From the NCBI GenBank assembly GCA_964499015.1, contig CAZCJA010000023.1, forward strand, positions 1-31,301: a stretch of 31,301 bases of DNA. The letters are read 5' to 3'. Within the stretch, counting starts at the first letter, position 1; the number at the start of each line of letters is the position of its first letter. Under the pieces are notes generated by a model. The model searched no databases. It was not told the DNA's origin and saw only the letters and a list, made by a program, of their open reading frames with translations. Source of the DNA: CAZCJA01 sp964499015 (GTDB lineage: Bacteria > Elusimicrobiota > Elusimicrobia > F11). A program made the position numbers and the translations under genes. Positions 1 through 7,926 of this stretch are shown piece after piece.

Positions 1-1239
1 AAGGAGGAGGGCGGTTCGTGGCCCCCGAAGTGCAAAGAGTGCCGCACCTGGAACTCCGAAAGCTGCCAGTGTGAACAACTGGACTGCCCCGGCAAATATT
101 GCCGCTGCACGGTGGATCGGGGCTGCTCCAAAGTTTGTCCGCCCCCCAAGCACCCCAACTCCGACTGTGAATGCGTTTGTGATAATGGGTTGTCCAAAGA
201 AACGTGCGAGTCTCCGAAGACATGGAAGAGCAAGACATGCGAATGCCTCTGTGGAACACCGGAGGCCCGCGAATCCTGCGAGGAAAATTGCGGAACGTGG
301 GACGAAACGAAATGCGCCTGTGATTTGCCCGAAGAATCCGACTGCAAGGGATGCACGAAGTGGGAGGGAAAACCCACCTGCGCTTGCGTGCCCAAAGATC
401 CTCCGTCGTGCGCTGATGAGCCGTGCAAAACCCTGAACGCGGAATGCACCGGCTGCGACGATATTCCTGATTGCGAGGCCTCGCCCACCGATTGCCCAAC
501 CGAAGAAGCCGGTGCCGGCGCCGCAGCCGCGCGGTCAGCAGAAACGTTCGCCATATTGGCGGGCCTGGAAACAGCCGGCCCGGTTATCACGCTCGGGATG
601 ACGCCGGACACTATATCGGCAACCGAAGGGGATAATTTGCCTGAGCCAATCAGTTTGGCGGTGAAAATTGAACGTGCACCCTATCGTCCGCCATCGCGTT
701 CGCCGTTCGTTAAGGCAGCGCCAAATCTTTTGCAGCGCTTGCTCCATATAAAGCAGGAGAATGTCCGTCCAATTGATATCACGATCGGCGACCAAAAGAT
801 GGAAAACCCGCAGCTGTTCCGGCGCGTGACGGACAAAAAATGGATTCCACTGCCTGGGCAATACAATGGTTCCGTTTTAAGCGTTGTTGTGTACCACCAC
901 GGCTACTATCAGGTCTTTAGTCCTATTTCTGGGCTGCCCTTCTCGTTTGGCGAGGTTTATGTTTTCCCGAATCCAACGACCATCGGAAACGTTCCAACTC
1001 TGCATGTCGAAGTAGGCTCCGCTGATAAAGTCACGGCGCGCATTTACGACATCGCCGGTGATCTCGTTTACGAGGCCCGTATTGATGAGAACCACGCATT
1101 GATTAACGGAAAACCATCGTACGAGCATGCAATGAATCCGGAGAAATTTAAGTCCGGCGTTTACAACGGCGTTGTCACCGCTCAAAAAGGCGGCAAAGAA
1201 ACCATTCGGAAGAAATTTAAATTCTCGGTGGTGAAGTGA
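1..1239 (+). CDS. Cysteine-rich secreted repeat protein with FlgD-like C-terminal domain (5' partial)
   Basis: The reading frame is open from the first base, so the true start and any signal peptide lie upstream; 412 residues are visible. Residues 1 to about 165 are packed with cysteines in CxC and CxxC spacing, including units of the form C-x(4-5)-G/T-x-W-x(4)-C-x-C. An alanine-rich linker follows, then about 100 residues of mixed sequence, then a 102-residue C-terminal domain starting GLPFSFGEVYVFPNP and ending in KKFKFSVVK. This last part resembles the FlgD_ig / T9SS-like C-terminal domains that close many surface proteins (family knowledge; not searched here). The next gene is a paralogue whose GTG start overlaps this stop, so the two are probably co-translated. 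The biochemical role is unknown. Extracellular location is inferred from the cysteine content and from the paralogue's signal peptide. Confidence 0.8.
   Translation, partial: KEEGGSWPPKCKECRTWNSESCQCEQLDCPGKYCRCTVDRGCSKVCPPPKHPNSDCECVCDNGLSKETCESPKTWKSKTCECLCGTPEARESCEENCGTWDETKCACDLPEESDCKGCTKWEGKPTCACVPKDPPSCADEPCKTLNAECTGCDDIPDCEASPTDCPTEEAGAGAAAARSAETFAILAGLETAGPVITLGMTPDTISATEGDNLPEPISLAVKIERAPYRPPSRSPFVKAAPNLLQRLLHIKQENVRPIDITIGDQKMENPQLFRRVTDKKWIPLPGQYNGSVLSVVVYHHGYYQVFSPISGLPFSFGEVYVFPNPTTIGNVPTLHVEVGSADKVTARIYDIAGDLVYEARIDENHALINGKPSYEHAMNPEKFKSGVYNGVVTAQKGGKETIRKKFKFSVVK
931..1236 (+). repeat. Duplicated C-terminal domain, copy 1 (FlgD-like)
   Basis: These 102 codons encode the C-terminal domain of the first cysteine-rich protein. 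Aligned by eye without gaps to the same-length segment at 4923-5228, 88 of 102 residues are identical. The roughly 100 residues just before are clearly less alike. The strands have the PNP...ARIYDxxGDLVYEARID...GVYxGVVTA pattern of FlgD-like immunoglobulin folds. Confidence 0.8.
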
Positions 1240-4200
1240 GCAGGCGTTCACTTCTTCTGATGCTGATTTGCGTTTCACCCATTCTTGCCGCCGAGGATGA
1301 AAGTGATCCCGGCTGGTGGGATCTCCCCGTTCCTATAACCGCCGACGAATGTCCATCCACGTATTGCAATCGCCAGTTGGTGGCGTGCGGAGAGGACATG
1401 CCATGCACGTTTCAAGACCTTAATTACTGCGACACGTCGGGCTGGGCGATCAAACGCGAGGCGATTACAATTACGAACGTTCAATATGGCGCTGGCGACG
1501 ATTGCCGCACGCTGAAAGGATTTGAACTGGAAATTAATTATCCACTGGGCAATTGTCCCACCATGATGGCCATCCCGTACACGCCGGACTCCACCAACCA
1601 CGTCGTGGTCAAGCTGGTTAAAAAGAGCGGCGCGTTCAGCAATAACCTTGGTACGGCGCCCAGTCCGGAGTACGATGGCGCCACGGTCGTGCGCACGTGG
1701 CTCATGCGCGTCAAAGCCGGCTCGACGTTCCCGCGAGCGCTGATGCAATACCAATTGCCCGCCGCCATTTCCGAACAACTGGAAAACGAAACCGAGTACG
1801 CGCTCGAAGTGGAGCTGTTCCAGGGCACCCAGCTGACTCAGGGTACGATGACCGGCCGTAAACGCGAAATTTTAAATCCCTGCAAACAGGATTGCCCAAA
1901 TCCCGATTTAAGCGTTTTGAGAAACATGAGCGTTGCGGTGCAAGGCGACCAGAATTGCCCGGAAAACTGCGAGTCGGAAGGGTGTCCAGGAGATCCGTCG
2001 TTTGCCAGCCTCATTAAGGATTTTGGCGGGAGCGCCCAATGTTTCTATCAGTTCTGCGTGACGGTTGAGGGCACGGTGGAAGGAATGCACAGCGGATACG
2101 ATTACGCGCGCGTCGGTGAACCCGGCAATTCGGCCAACAACACGGTCTTCTTACAAGGCACCGGCGAAGGGAAGGGATGCGCCTCCGCCAATATCGCCGC
2201 GCAAAAAATCATCACCGTTTATGGCGGCCGTCTCGAGCTTAGCTACGACACCGTCGATTCGTGTTATAACGACGGCGGCAAAGCCCAGATCACAAATATC
2301 GAATTTATCCGCTCGTGGAAGAACGATGAACAATCGCCGGGTGGGGGGGCCACGCCGCCGGCGTCGCACAACGAGCCGCCGTGTTTGCCCGAATGCTATT
2401 CGCCGGGTGATTGCGACGGAGGGGATTACGGCCATAGCAGCGATCCCAGTAATCCGGGCATCGAATGCCGCTGCATTCCCTGCGAAGACGGCCCAAAGAC
2501 CTGTGATATCTGCGAGAACAAATTGACGTGCACGGGACCGGGCCAATTCCCGGATCCGTCCGACCCCTGCAAATGCGCGTACACGGGCCCGAAACCACCC
2601 AAAAACGATTGCCCGTGCCCGCCCTGTGATCCGCCGGATCCATGCCCGAATCCGCCCTGCGATCCGCAAGGATGTAATCCGCCGTGTACCGGGGAATGCA
2701 TGAAATGCGTCGGCGGGCAATGTGTTTATTCCCAGCAACCTTGCTTTGGAGAATGTAATTTCCCCGATGGAAAATGCGGCTGTAAAGTCGATGAGGCCTG
2801 CGAAGAATGCAAGGACGAAGTGGAGTGCGGCGGGCTCACCCGGCCCTGCACCAAGCCCGGCAAAGACCGCAATGGATATTGCACGTGCGTACCGACCAAG
2901 GAATGCCCGCCCGATCAATACCAAGATCCCAATAATGGCTGCGCGTGCAGTTGCAACCCGCGCGCGCGCAAAAACTGCCAGGACGCCGGCAAAGAATGGA
3001 TTGAAGAAAGCTGCGAGTGCACGGGGTGCGATAGAGACACCCGACAAGCGTGTCTAGACGATGGACGCGAATGGAACGACGAAACCTGCGAATGCACAGG
3101 CTGCTCTGACGAGCAGCGCGACGAATGCGCCGAGCTGGAAGGCGAATTTGACGAGGACACCTGCGAGTGTTCGGACTGCAAAAAAGCGCCCGACCCGGCC
3201 GATTGCCCGCGTTGCAAAGAGCCGCCCGCAGATCCATCCGGCTGCGAATGCGTCCATCCCGAAGGGCTCGAATGCGGCCAGTGTGAAACATACAACGAGG
3301 AATGTGACGCGTGCGTGCCGAAGAACGAGGAGTGCGACGAGTGCGAGGTGTTGAACGAAAACACCTGTATGTGCGAACCGCTTCCGGATGAACAAGAGCG
3401 TGAAGATTGCGAGAGATGTAAAGACCAGAAAGAATGTGAGGACTGTCATCATCCGGGCGTTGACAACCAGGGCAAATGTGTCTGCAAGCCCGACCGGGTC
3501 TGCGACAACGGTCTGGAAATGGACCCGCAAAACGCGTGCACCTGCCAATGCCCGGAAAAAGACTGCGGTGATTGCCGCAGCAATAGCAAAAATTCCAAAG
3601 GCAAGTGTGAATGCCAGGACGATATTGATTGTGGAGAGTGCTACGACTTGGAGAAACGCCAAGGCGACGACGAGACCTGCTACTGCAAGCCCCAAAAAGA
3701 ATGTGAACCTGGCGAGAGCATGGACCCGGAGCGCGGCTGCGAATGTCACGGCTGCGGGCCGAACGCCAGCGACGGCTGCAATAATTACAACTGGGAAACC
3801 TGCGAGTGCGAAGATCCGCCGCCGGGCGGCTGCGAGCCGCCGTGCGATAAGTGCCAGACGTGCCAAGGCGGCCGTTGCGTCGATAAGCAAGACAAGCCGC
3901 AGTGCAACGGCGATTGCGAGCAGATCAATGCCGACTGCACCGGCTGCGAATCGACACAGGCCGATTGCGGTCCGTGCGAGGAACCGGACGGTCAGTGCGG
4001 CTGCAAAAACAACGGCGATGCCAATTGCAACGAGTGCGTGGAACAAGGCACGCGTTGCGGCGAGTGCGCGGATCCAGGCAAAGACGACAGCGGCGACTGT
4101 ATTTGTATCCCGAAAAACAAATGCGACGGACCTAATCAAGAAGTGGGGCCGCCGCCAAATTGTTCGTGCCAATGCGCCCATAATGGGCAAGCCGATTGCG

Positions 4201-5231
4201 AGGCCCAAGGCCGTAAATGGGAGAACTGCGTTTGTACAGGCTGCAGCAATGCGGATCAAGACGCCTGTACCGAACAGGGCGGCCAATGGAACGCGCTGAC
4301 CTGTGATTGCGACAATTGCACGGTGCCGAAGGACTGCACCGGCTGCACAGAACCTGATTTGAAAAATTGCGGTTGCAAACCCAAGGACCCGCCGTCCTGC
4401 GGGGATTGTGAAGAGGTGGATTACGACAATTGCTCTTGCAAAGAAATTCCGGATTGCGATCCGCCCAGTTCGCCAACGGATTCGCCGACGGACACGCCCG
4501 GGTCCGCCGCGGCCATGGCCGCTTCGGCATCGGCATCGACCTTCGGAACGCTGAATGGGCTCGAACCGCTGGGATCCGTGATGGCGCTGGCGCCGACCAT
4601 GGACACCATCGATCAAAATGAGGGCGTGTCTCTTCCCGAACCCCTCACCATTCATGTCCACTTTAAAAACGTCTCCAGCGCCCAGGGAGGGTTGCACTTC
4701 GTGAAAGCCAAGAAAAATTTCTTTGAGCGGTTGTTCCGTCCCAACCAGGGCCCCTTAAAACCGTCGGTCGACGTGCCGGTTGAGCGGGAGCCCGAGAATC
4801 CGCAGCTTTACCGGAAAACGGGGGAGAAGAATTGGCTTCCCCTGCCTGGAACCTATGTCAACGGCACGTTAACGGTGGCCGCCTATCATTACGGTTTCTA
4901 TCAGGTCTTTGGTCCGATCGCGGGCCTGCCGTTCTCGTTCGGCGAGGTCTACGTGTTTCCGAATCCGACCACCGGAGGGAACATTCCGACTCTGCATGTG
5001 GAAGTGGGAGCGGCCGATAAAGTGACGGCGCGCATTTACGATATCACCGGGGATTTGGTTTATGAAGCGCGTATCGACGAAAACCACGTCGTCATTAACG
5101 GTAAGCCCGCGTACGAACATGCGATGGACGGTTCCCGCTTCAAATCCGGCGTGTACAGCGGCGTCGTCACCGCGGAAAAAGGCGGGCGCGAAACAATCCG
5201 TAAGAAGTTTAAGTTCTCCGTCGTTAAGTAA
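1236..5231 (+). CDS. Giant cysteine-rich secreted repeat protein with FlgD-like C-terminal domain
   Basis: A 1331-residue protein. The GTG start overlaps the previous stop (GTGA) and is followed by a clear signal peptide: MSRRS, a hydrophobic core LLLMLICVSPIL, and a likely cleavage near LAA-ED. Residues about 25-365 form a non-repetitive domain I do not recognise, with scattered cysteines. Residues about 370-1075 are a cysteine-rich, acidic, Pro/Gly/Asn-rich tract built from CxC, CxxC and C-x(4)-G-x(2)-W-x(4)-C-x-C-x(2)-C units. By eye I count about 140 cysteines in the whole protein. A Ser/Thr/Ala linker (about 1075-1100) leads to a domain ending around 1229 and then to the 102-residue FlgD-like domain shared with the upstream gene. 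Such density implies either a disulfide-braced extracellular stalk or metal binding; the sequence alone does not decide. It is not metallothionein-like in size. Function unknown; tandem duplication with the upstream gene is evident. Confidence 0.88.
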   Translation: MSRRSLLLMLICVSPILAAEDESDPGWWDLPVPITADECPSTYCNRQLVACGEDMPCTFQDLNYCDTSGWAIKREAITITNVQYGAGDDCRTLKGFELEINYPLGNCPTMMAIPYTPDSTNHVVVKLVKKSGAFSNNLGTAPSPEYDGATVVRTWLMRVKAGSTFPRALMQYQLPAAISEQLENETEYALEVELFQGTQLTQGTMTGRKREILNPCKQDCPNPDLSVLRNMSVAVQGDQNCPENCESEGCPGDPSFASLIKDFGGSAQCFYQFCVTVEGTVEGMHSGYDYARVGEPGNSANNTVFLQGTGEGKGCASANIAAQKIITVYGGRLELSYDTVDSCYNDGGKAQITNIEFIRSWKNDEQSPGGGATPPASHNEPPCLPECYSPGDCDGGDYGHSSDPSNPGIECRCIPCEDGPKTCDICENKLTCTGPGQFPDPSDPCKCAYTGPKPPKNDCPCPPCDPPDPCPNPPCDPQGCNPPCTGECMKCVGGQCVYSQQPCFGECNFPDGKCGCKVDEACEECKDEVECGGLTRPCTKPGKDRNGYCTCVPTKECPPDQYQDPNNGCACSCNPRARKNCQDAGKEWIEESCECTGCDRDTRQACLDDGREWNDETCECTGCSDEQRDECAELEGEFDEDTCECSDCKKAPDPADCPRCKEPPADPSGCECVHPEGLECGQCETYNEECDACVPKNEECDECEVLNENTCMCEPLPDEQEREDCERCKDQKECEDCHHPGVDNQGKCVCKPDRVCDNGLEMDPQNACTCQCPEKDCGDCRSNSKNSKGKCECQDDIDCGECYDLEKRQGDDETCYCKPQKECEPGESMDPERGCECHGCGPNASDGCNNYNWETCECEDPPPGGCEPPCDKCQTCQGGRCVDKQDKPQCNGDCEQINADCTGCESTQADCGPCEEPDGQCGCKNNGDANCNECVEQGTRCGECADPGKDDSGDCICIPKNKCDGPNQEVGPPPNCSCQCAHNGQADCEAQGRKWENCVCTGCSNADQDACTEQGGQWNALTCDCDNCTVPKDCTGCTEPDLKNCGCKPKDPPSCGDCEEVDYDNCSCKEIPDCDPPSSPTDSPTDTPGSAAAMAASASASTFGTLNGLEPLGSVMALAPTMDTIDQNEGVSLPEPLTIHVHFKNVSSAQGGLHFVKAKKNFFERLFRPNQGPLKPSVDVPVEREPENPQLYRKTGEKNWLPLPGTYVNGTLTVAAYHYGFYQVFGPIAGLPFSFGEVYVFPNPTTGGNIPTLHVEVGAADKVTARIYDITGDLVYEARIDENHVVINGKPAYEHAMDGSRFKSGVYSGVVTAEKGGRETIRKKFKFSVVK
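2973..3179 (+). repeat. Three consecutive cysteine-rich protein repeats
   Basis: Within the giant cysteine-rich protein (residues 580-648) three units follow one another with a 25-residue period: NCQDAGKEWIEESCECTGC, ACLDDGREWNDETCECTGC and ECAELEGEFDEDTCECSDC, with short acidic spacers. Consensus: C-x(4)-G-x(2)-W/F-x(4)-C-x-C-x(2)-C. Degenerate copies recur near residues 988-1030 and in the upstream paralogue. The protein repeat is clear; the DNA copies have diverged, so this is an old internal duplication. Confidence 0.75.
4923..5228 (+). repeat. Duplicated C-terminal domain, copy 2 (FlgD-like)
   Basis: Second copy of the 102-residue C-terminal domain, ending the giant cysteine-rich protein. 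It has the same length as copy 1 and the same final residues KKFKFSVVK. The differences are mostly conservative or clustered in one loop (NPEK against DGSR). Confidence 0.8.
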
Positions 5232-5282
5232 ACGGCCTTCTCTCGCCATCCCAAGGCGGTTTTGGTATCTTCCCTCCTAGAA

Positions 5283-6995
5283 ATGGCTTCCGCGTCACCA
5301 CTCATCTTGGAAGTGGCCATGGAAATGGCCCTTCCCAAAGACATCCTCGATAATATCGCGGCCCACGTCGGCCCCGAGAAAGCGCGCCAATGTGCGATGT
5401 CGACGTCCGTCGGCGGCATCGGCCCTCTGTTGCGCGAACGCGTCACCGGCCAGGGGGAAGCGGGGATAAATGTTATCGGCGTCAGCCTGCTCTACGACGC
5501 TGTCTGGATCCAGGCTTGGCACGAATGGGGGCAAATCAATCTGCAGAAGCACGCCGTCGGCCCTGCTTTGCGTAAAATCCTTAAACCCACCACATACGCC
5601 TTCGATCTCACTTTTTTTGACGGCACAACCCATCATGTCGACGTCTGGGAAGCGATGTACGGTTCATCGCCGGTTTATTTCTTGGATTGCCCAGCTGTTG
5701 CCGACATGGTTTATCCGGGTCCAAAAGATTCGCCGCGCGGCACAGAAAATCCCTCGCTCTACTCTCATTTGCACCGGCTTAAACAAAGCTGGCTGGTCGG
5801 GCGCGGCGCGCTCATGCTCATGAAGAAAATGGGCAAAGCCCCCGATATCGCGGTCTTGAGTGAAACGCCCACGTTCTTCGCTCACCATCGCCTGGTTAAA
5901 GACGACCTGCAGAAGGACGCGTTTTTCAACGACGTGAAATACATTTTTAACGACCACACGCCGCTCGAATACGCGCATCCCTTATGGGACGAGCCAACGT
6001 TGGACACGGTCAAGGTCGACAAAGACATTTATATGAAGATGACCGCCTGGCTGGCCGATAAAAAACTTTTGGACGTGACGAGTCTGTTGGTGGGAATCTG
6101 CGACGGCGTGTTTGGCGTCGCCAAAAAACACGAACGCGTGATGCGCGAAATGGCGTCGCTTCGCGAATACGGAACCAAGATTAAATCCATTACCAACGGT
6201 GTGCGCCGCCAGGACTGGCAGGCGCCCGAATTCGCTGACGCCGATAAACTTTCTGATGAACAGCTTTTGCAGCTCAAGGCGCAGAAACGCGATCAGTTGG
6301 TCGATTGGGCCTGGCGCCGCTTCCGTTTGTGGCCGACGTGGGCCGACGAGGCGCGCAAAAAGCTCATCGTCGTGTGGACGCGGCGCATCACGCCGTACAA
6401 ACGGCTGGATACACTGCTTAAACTTCTCAAAGATCCGAAATTAAAAGCGCGGTTCATTAATTTAAACATCATCATGTTTGTCGGCGGCCGCATCCATCAG
6501 CAAGACAACCACGCGCAGGACATCGTCTACGATTTGCTTGACCTCTGCCAGAAGGATAAGGATTTGGAGTCGCGCGTTCTGTTCGTCGACAATTTCAACG
6601 TCTGGGAAGCACCGATTTTGTTCCAGGGCGCCGACGCTTCAATAATGATGGCGGACGACACGCGTGAAGCCTCCGCCACCGGGTTCATGAAAGCGCAGAT
6701 GAACGGCGCGGCCATCATCGCCACCGAAGATGGCGCCGTTCCGGAATTTGTTTTTTACCAAGGCGACAAAATCAACGGCTTTAACGTCCCGTATGTGAAC
6801 CATGAGCCGACGCCACTCGGATTTCTCGAAGCGCTCGAAGCGTTCGATGCCGCTTATAAAAACCCGGCCACGCGCGTAAAGATCATGCGCGCCGCCGTCG
6901 CCGAAACGTCTGCGGTCGACGTCGCCCGCACGGTGCAGGACACCAAAGATTTTTATGAACAGCTCCTTAAAACATCAACTCGCGCGCGCGTCTAA
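5283..6995 (+). CDS. Alpha-glucan phosphorylase-like protein (GT35 family, divergent)
   Basis: A 570-residue protein from ATG 5283; a TTG seven codons earlier is possible. GT35 enzymes release glucose-1-phosphate from glycogen or maltodextrin using pyridoxal phosphate. Family-like landmarks in order: MSTSVGGIGPLLRER and GVSLLYDAVW (N-terminal third), SITNGVRRQDW, TRRITPYKRLDTLL, FVGGRIHQQDNHAQDIV, and EASATGFMKAQMNG, where Lys470 is the expected PLP lysine. The usual motif there is EASGTSGMK, so the loop next to the cofactor differs. It is shorter than classical phosphorylases (about 800 residues) and nearer the short alpha-glucan phosphorylase group. No Shine-Dalgarno stands out. The gene overlaps the following prenyl synthase gene by 41 nt. 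No glycogen synthase or branching enzyme is in view, so the substrate is inferred from family only. Confidence 0.75.
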   Translation: MASASPLILEVAMEMALPKDILDNIAAHVGPEKARQCAMSTSVGGIGPLLRERVTGQGEAGINVIGVSLLYDAVWIQAWHEWGQINLQKHAVGPALRKILKPTTYAFDLTFFDGTTHHVDVWEAMYGSSPVYFLDCPAVADMVYPGPKDSPRGTENPSLYSHLHRLKQSWLVGRGALMLMKKMGKAPDIAVLSETPTFFAHHRLVKDDLQKDAFFNDVKYIFNDHTPLEYAHPLWDEPTLDTVKVDKDIYMKMTAWLADKKLLDVTSLLVGICDGVFGVAKKHERVMREMASLREYGTKIKSITNGVRRQDWQAPEFADADKLSDEQLLQLKAQKRDQLVDWAWRRFRLWPTWADEARKKLIVVWTRRITPYKRLDTLLKLLKDPKLKARFINLNIIMFVGGRIHQQDNHAQDIVYDLLDLCQKDKDLESRVLFVDNFNVWEAPILFQGADASIMMADDTREASATGFMKAQMNGAAIIATEDGAVPEFVFYQGDKINGFNVPYVNHEPTPLGFLEALEAFDAAYKNPATRVKIMRAAVAETSAVDVARTVQDTKDFYEQLLKTSTRARV

Positions 6996-7878
6996 ATCCG
7001 TCGACAAGGCGTTGAAGCGCCTTTTGCCCGCCGTCTCCGACAAACCCACCGCGATCTATAAAGCCATGAATTATTCCGTCTCGGCGGGAGGGAAACGTTT
7101 GCGCCCCATCCTTGTTCTTTCGGCGGCGAAACTGTGCGGCGGCCAGCCGGAAAAGGCGATGCCGACCGCCTGCGCGCTGGAACTGATCCATACCTATTCA
7201 TTAATACATGACGATTTGCCGGCGATGGACGACGATGATTTACGCCGCGGCATGCCGACCAATCACAAGGTTTTCGGCGAAGACATGGCCATTTTAGCGG
7301 GAGATGCCCTTTTAACCGCGGCGTTTGAGTTGATCGCGCGGAACTCCCGGGTGCCGGGCGTAAAATCCGAGCGCGTCGTGGAAGCGATCCGTGTGGTTTC
7401 CGAAGGCGCCGGCGCACGCGGCATGGTGGGCGGACAAGTGGCGGACATTCGCGCCGATCAGGGCCGTTGGAAGAAGCTAAAGGGCTCCGGCTTTAAATCG
7501 CCGTCAAAACTTCTGGAATTTATTCATTTGAACAAAACAGCGGCGCTCATTCGCTCGTCGCTTTTGGCTGGCGCCGCCTTGGCGGGCGCCACGCCCGCTC
7601 AAAAAAAGGCGTTGGATAAGTACGGCCGGGCCATTGGCCTAGCTTTTCAGGTTCAGGACGACATTTTGGACTGCATCGGCGATAAAAAGAAGCTCGGCAA
7701 GCGCGGTTCGGACGCCAAAAACAAGAAGCTGACGTTTGTCTCGCTTTATGGGCTCGAGAACGCCCAGAAAAAGGCCTGCGGGCTGGTTGCGTCCGCGCAT
7801 TCGGCGCTCCGTCCATTCGGACGCAAAGCGTTTTTTTTACACGAGCTCGCCGACTATGTTTTGAACCGCGATCATTAA
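6955..7878 (+). CDS. ispA: Farnesyl diphosphate synthase / short-chain polyprenyl synthase
   Basis: A 307-residue trans-isoprenyl diphosphate synthase that condenses IPP onto allylic diphosphates. The first aspartate-rich motif is D86-D87-L-P-A-M-D92 followed by DDD and LRRG. The second is Q-D235-D-I-L-D239. GGKRLRP near residues 43-49 binds IPP. The residue five before the first motif is Tyr81 (HTYSLIHDD), the arrangement seen in E. coli IspA, which favours a C15 product over GGPP. The family is certain; chain length is an inference. It starts inside the end of the phosphorylase gene (41 nt overlap) and is probably translated from the same message. FPP would feed undecaprenyl phosphate for peptidoglycan and surface glycans, which suits the LPS genes downstream. 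Confidence 0.88.
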   Translation: MNSSLKHQLARASKSVDKALKRLLPAVSDKPTAIYKAMNYSVSAGGKRLRPILVLSAAKLCGGQPEKAMPTACALELIHTYSLIHDDLPAMDDDDLRRGMPTNHKVFGEDMAILAGDALLTAAFELIARNSRVPGVKSERVVEAIRVVSEGAGARGMVGGQVADIRADQGRWKKLKGSGFKSPSKLLEFIHLNKTAALIRSSLLAGAALAGATPAQKKALDKYGRAIGLAFQVQDDILDCIGDKKKLGKRGSDAKNKKLTFVSLYGLENAQKKACGLVASAHSALRPFGRKAFFLHELADYVLNRDH

Positions 7879-7903
7879 TTTGCTAAACATTTCCATCCCA
7901 AGT

Positions 7904-7926
7904 CACAAAAGAGTTCTCTTTTGCGA
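7904..7926. other. Inverted repeat spanning the hldA start
   Basis: AAAAGAG-TT-CTCTTTT forms a perfect 7+7 inverted repeat, extendable by three more pairs with one mismatch. It sits between ispA and hldA and includes the TTG start and its purine-rich ribosome site. With a realistic GTTC loop the RNA stem has about six A/G-U/C pairs at its core. It could be an operator or a translation-control hairpin, or chance; no U-tract follows, so it is not a convincing terminator. Confidence 0.3.

Noticed and set aside
2065..4299. Plus-strand open frames in other frames inside the cysteine-rich tract
   Set aside because: Their Arg/Ala/Thr-rich translations are frame-shifted readings of the same codons, with no start signals or motifs.
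2640..4440. CRISPR-like or satellite DNA repeats in the cysteine tract
   Set aside because: The repetition is at protein level with irregular spacing and diverged DNA; there are no constant repeats with unique spacers.
3054..4697. 547-codon open frame on the minus strand within the cysteine-rich gene
   Set aside because: It arises because the repeated Cys, Glu and Asp codons contain no stop in that antisense frame; its translation is Ala/Arg/Phe-biased with no motif, and the plus strand has signal peptide, repeats and a conserved tail.
5244..5263. Possible terminator CGCC-N7-GGCG followed by TTTT after the cysteine-rich pair
   Set aside because: The stem has only four pairs and the U-run only four; too weak to call, though a transcript end here would make sense.
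5243..5271. Possible promoter TCGCCA-N17-TATCTT before the phosphorylase gene
   Set aside because: Only four of six bases match in each box, and the start would lie about 5 nt before the ATG; not better than chance.
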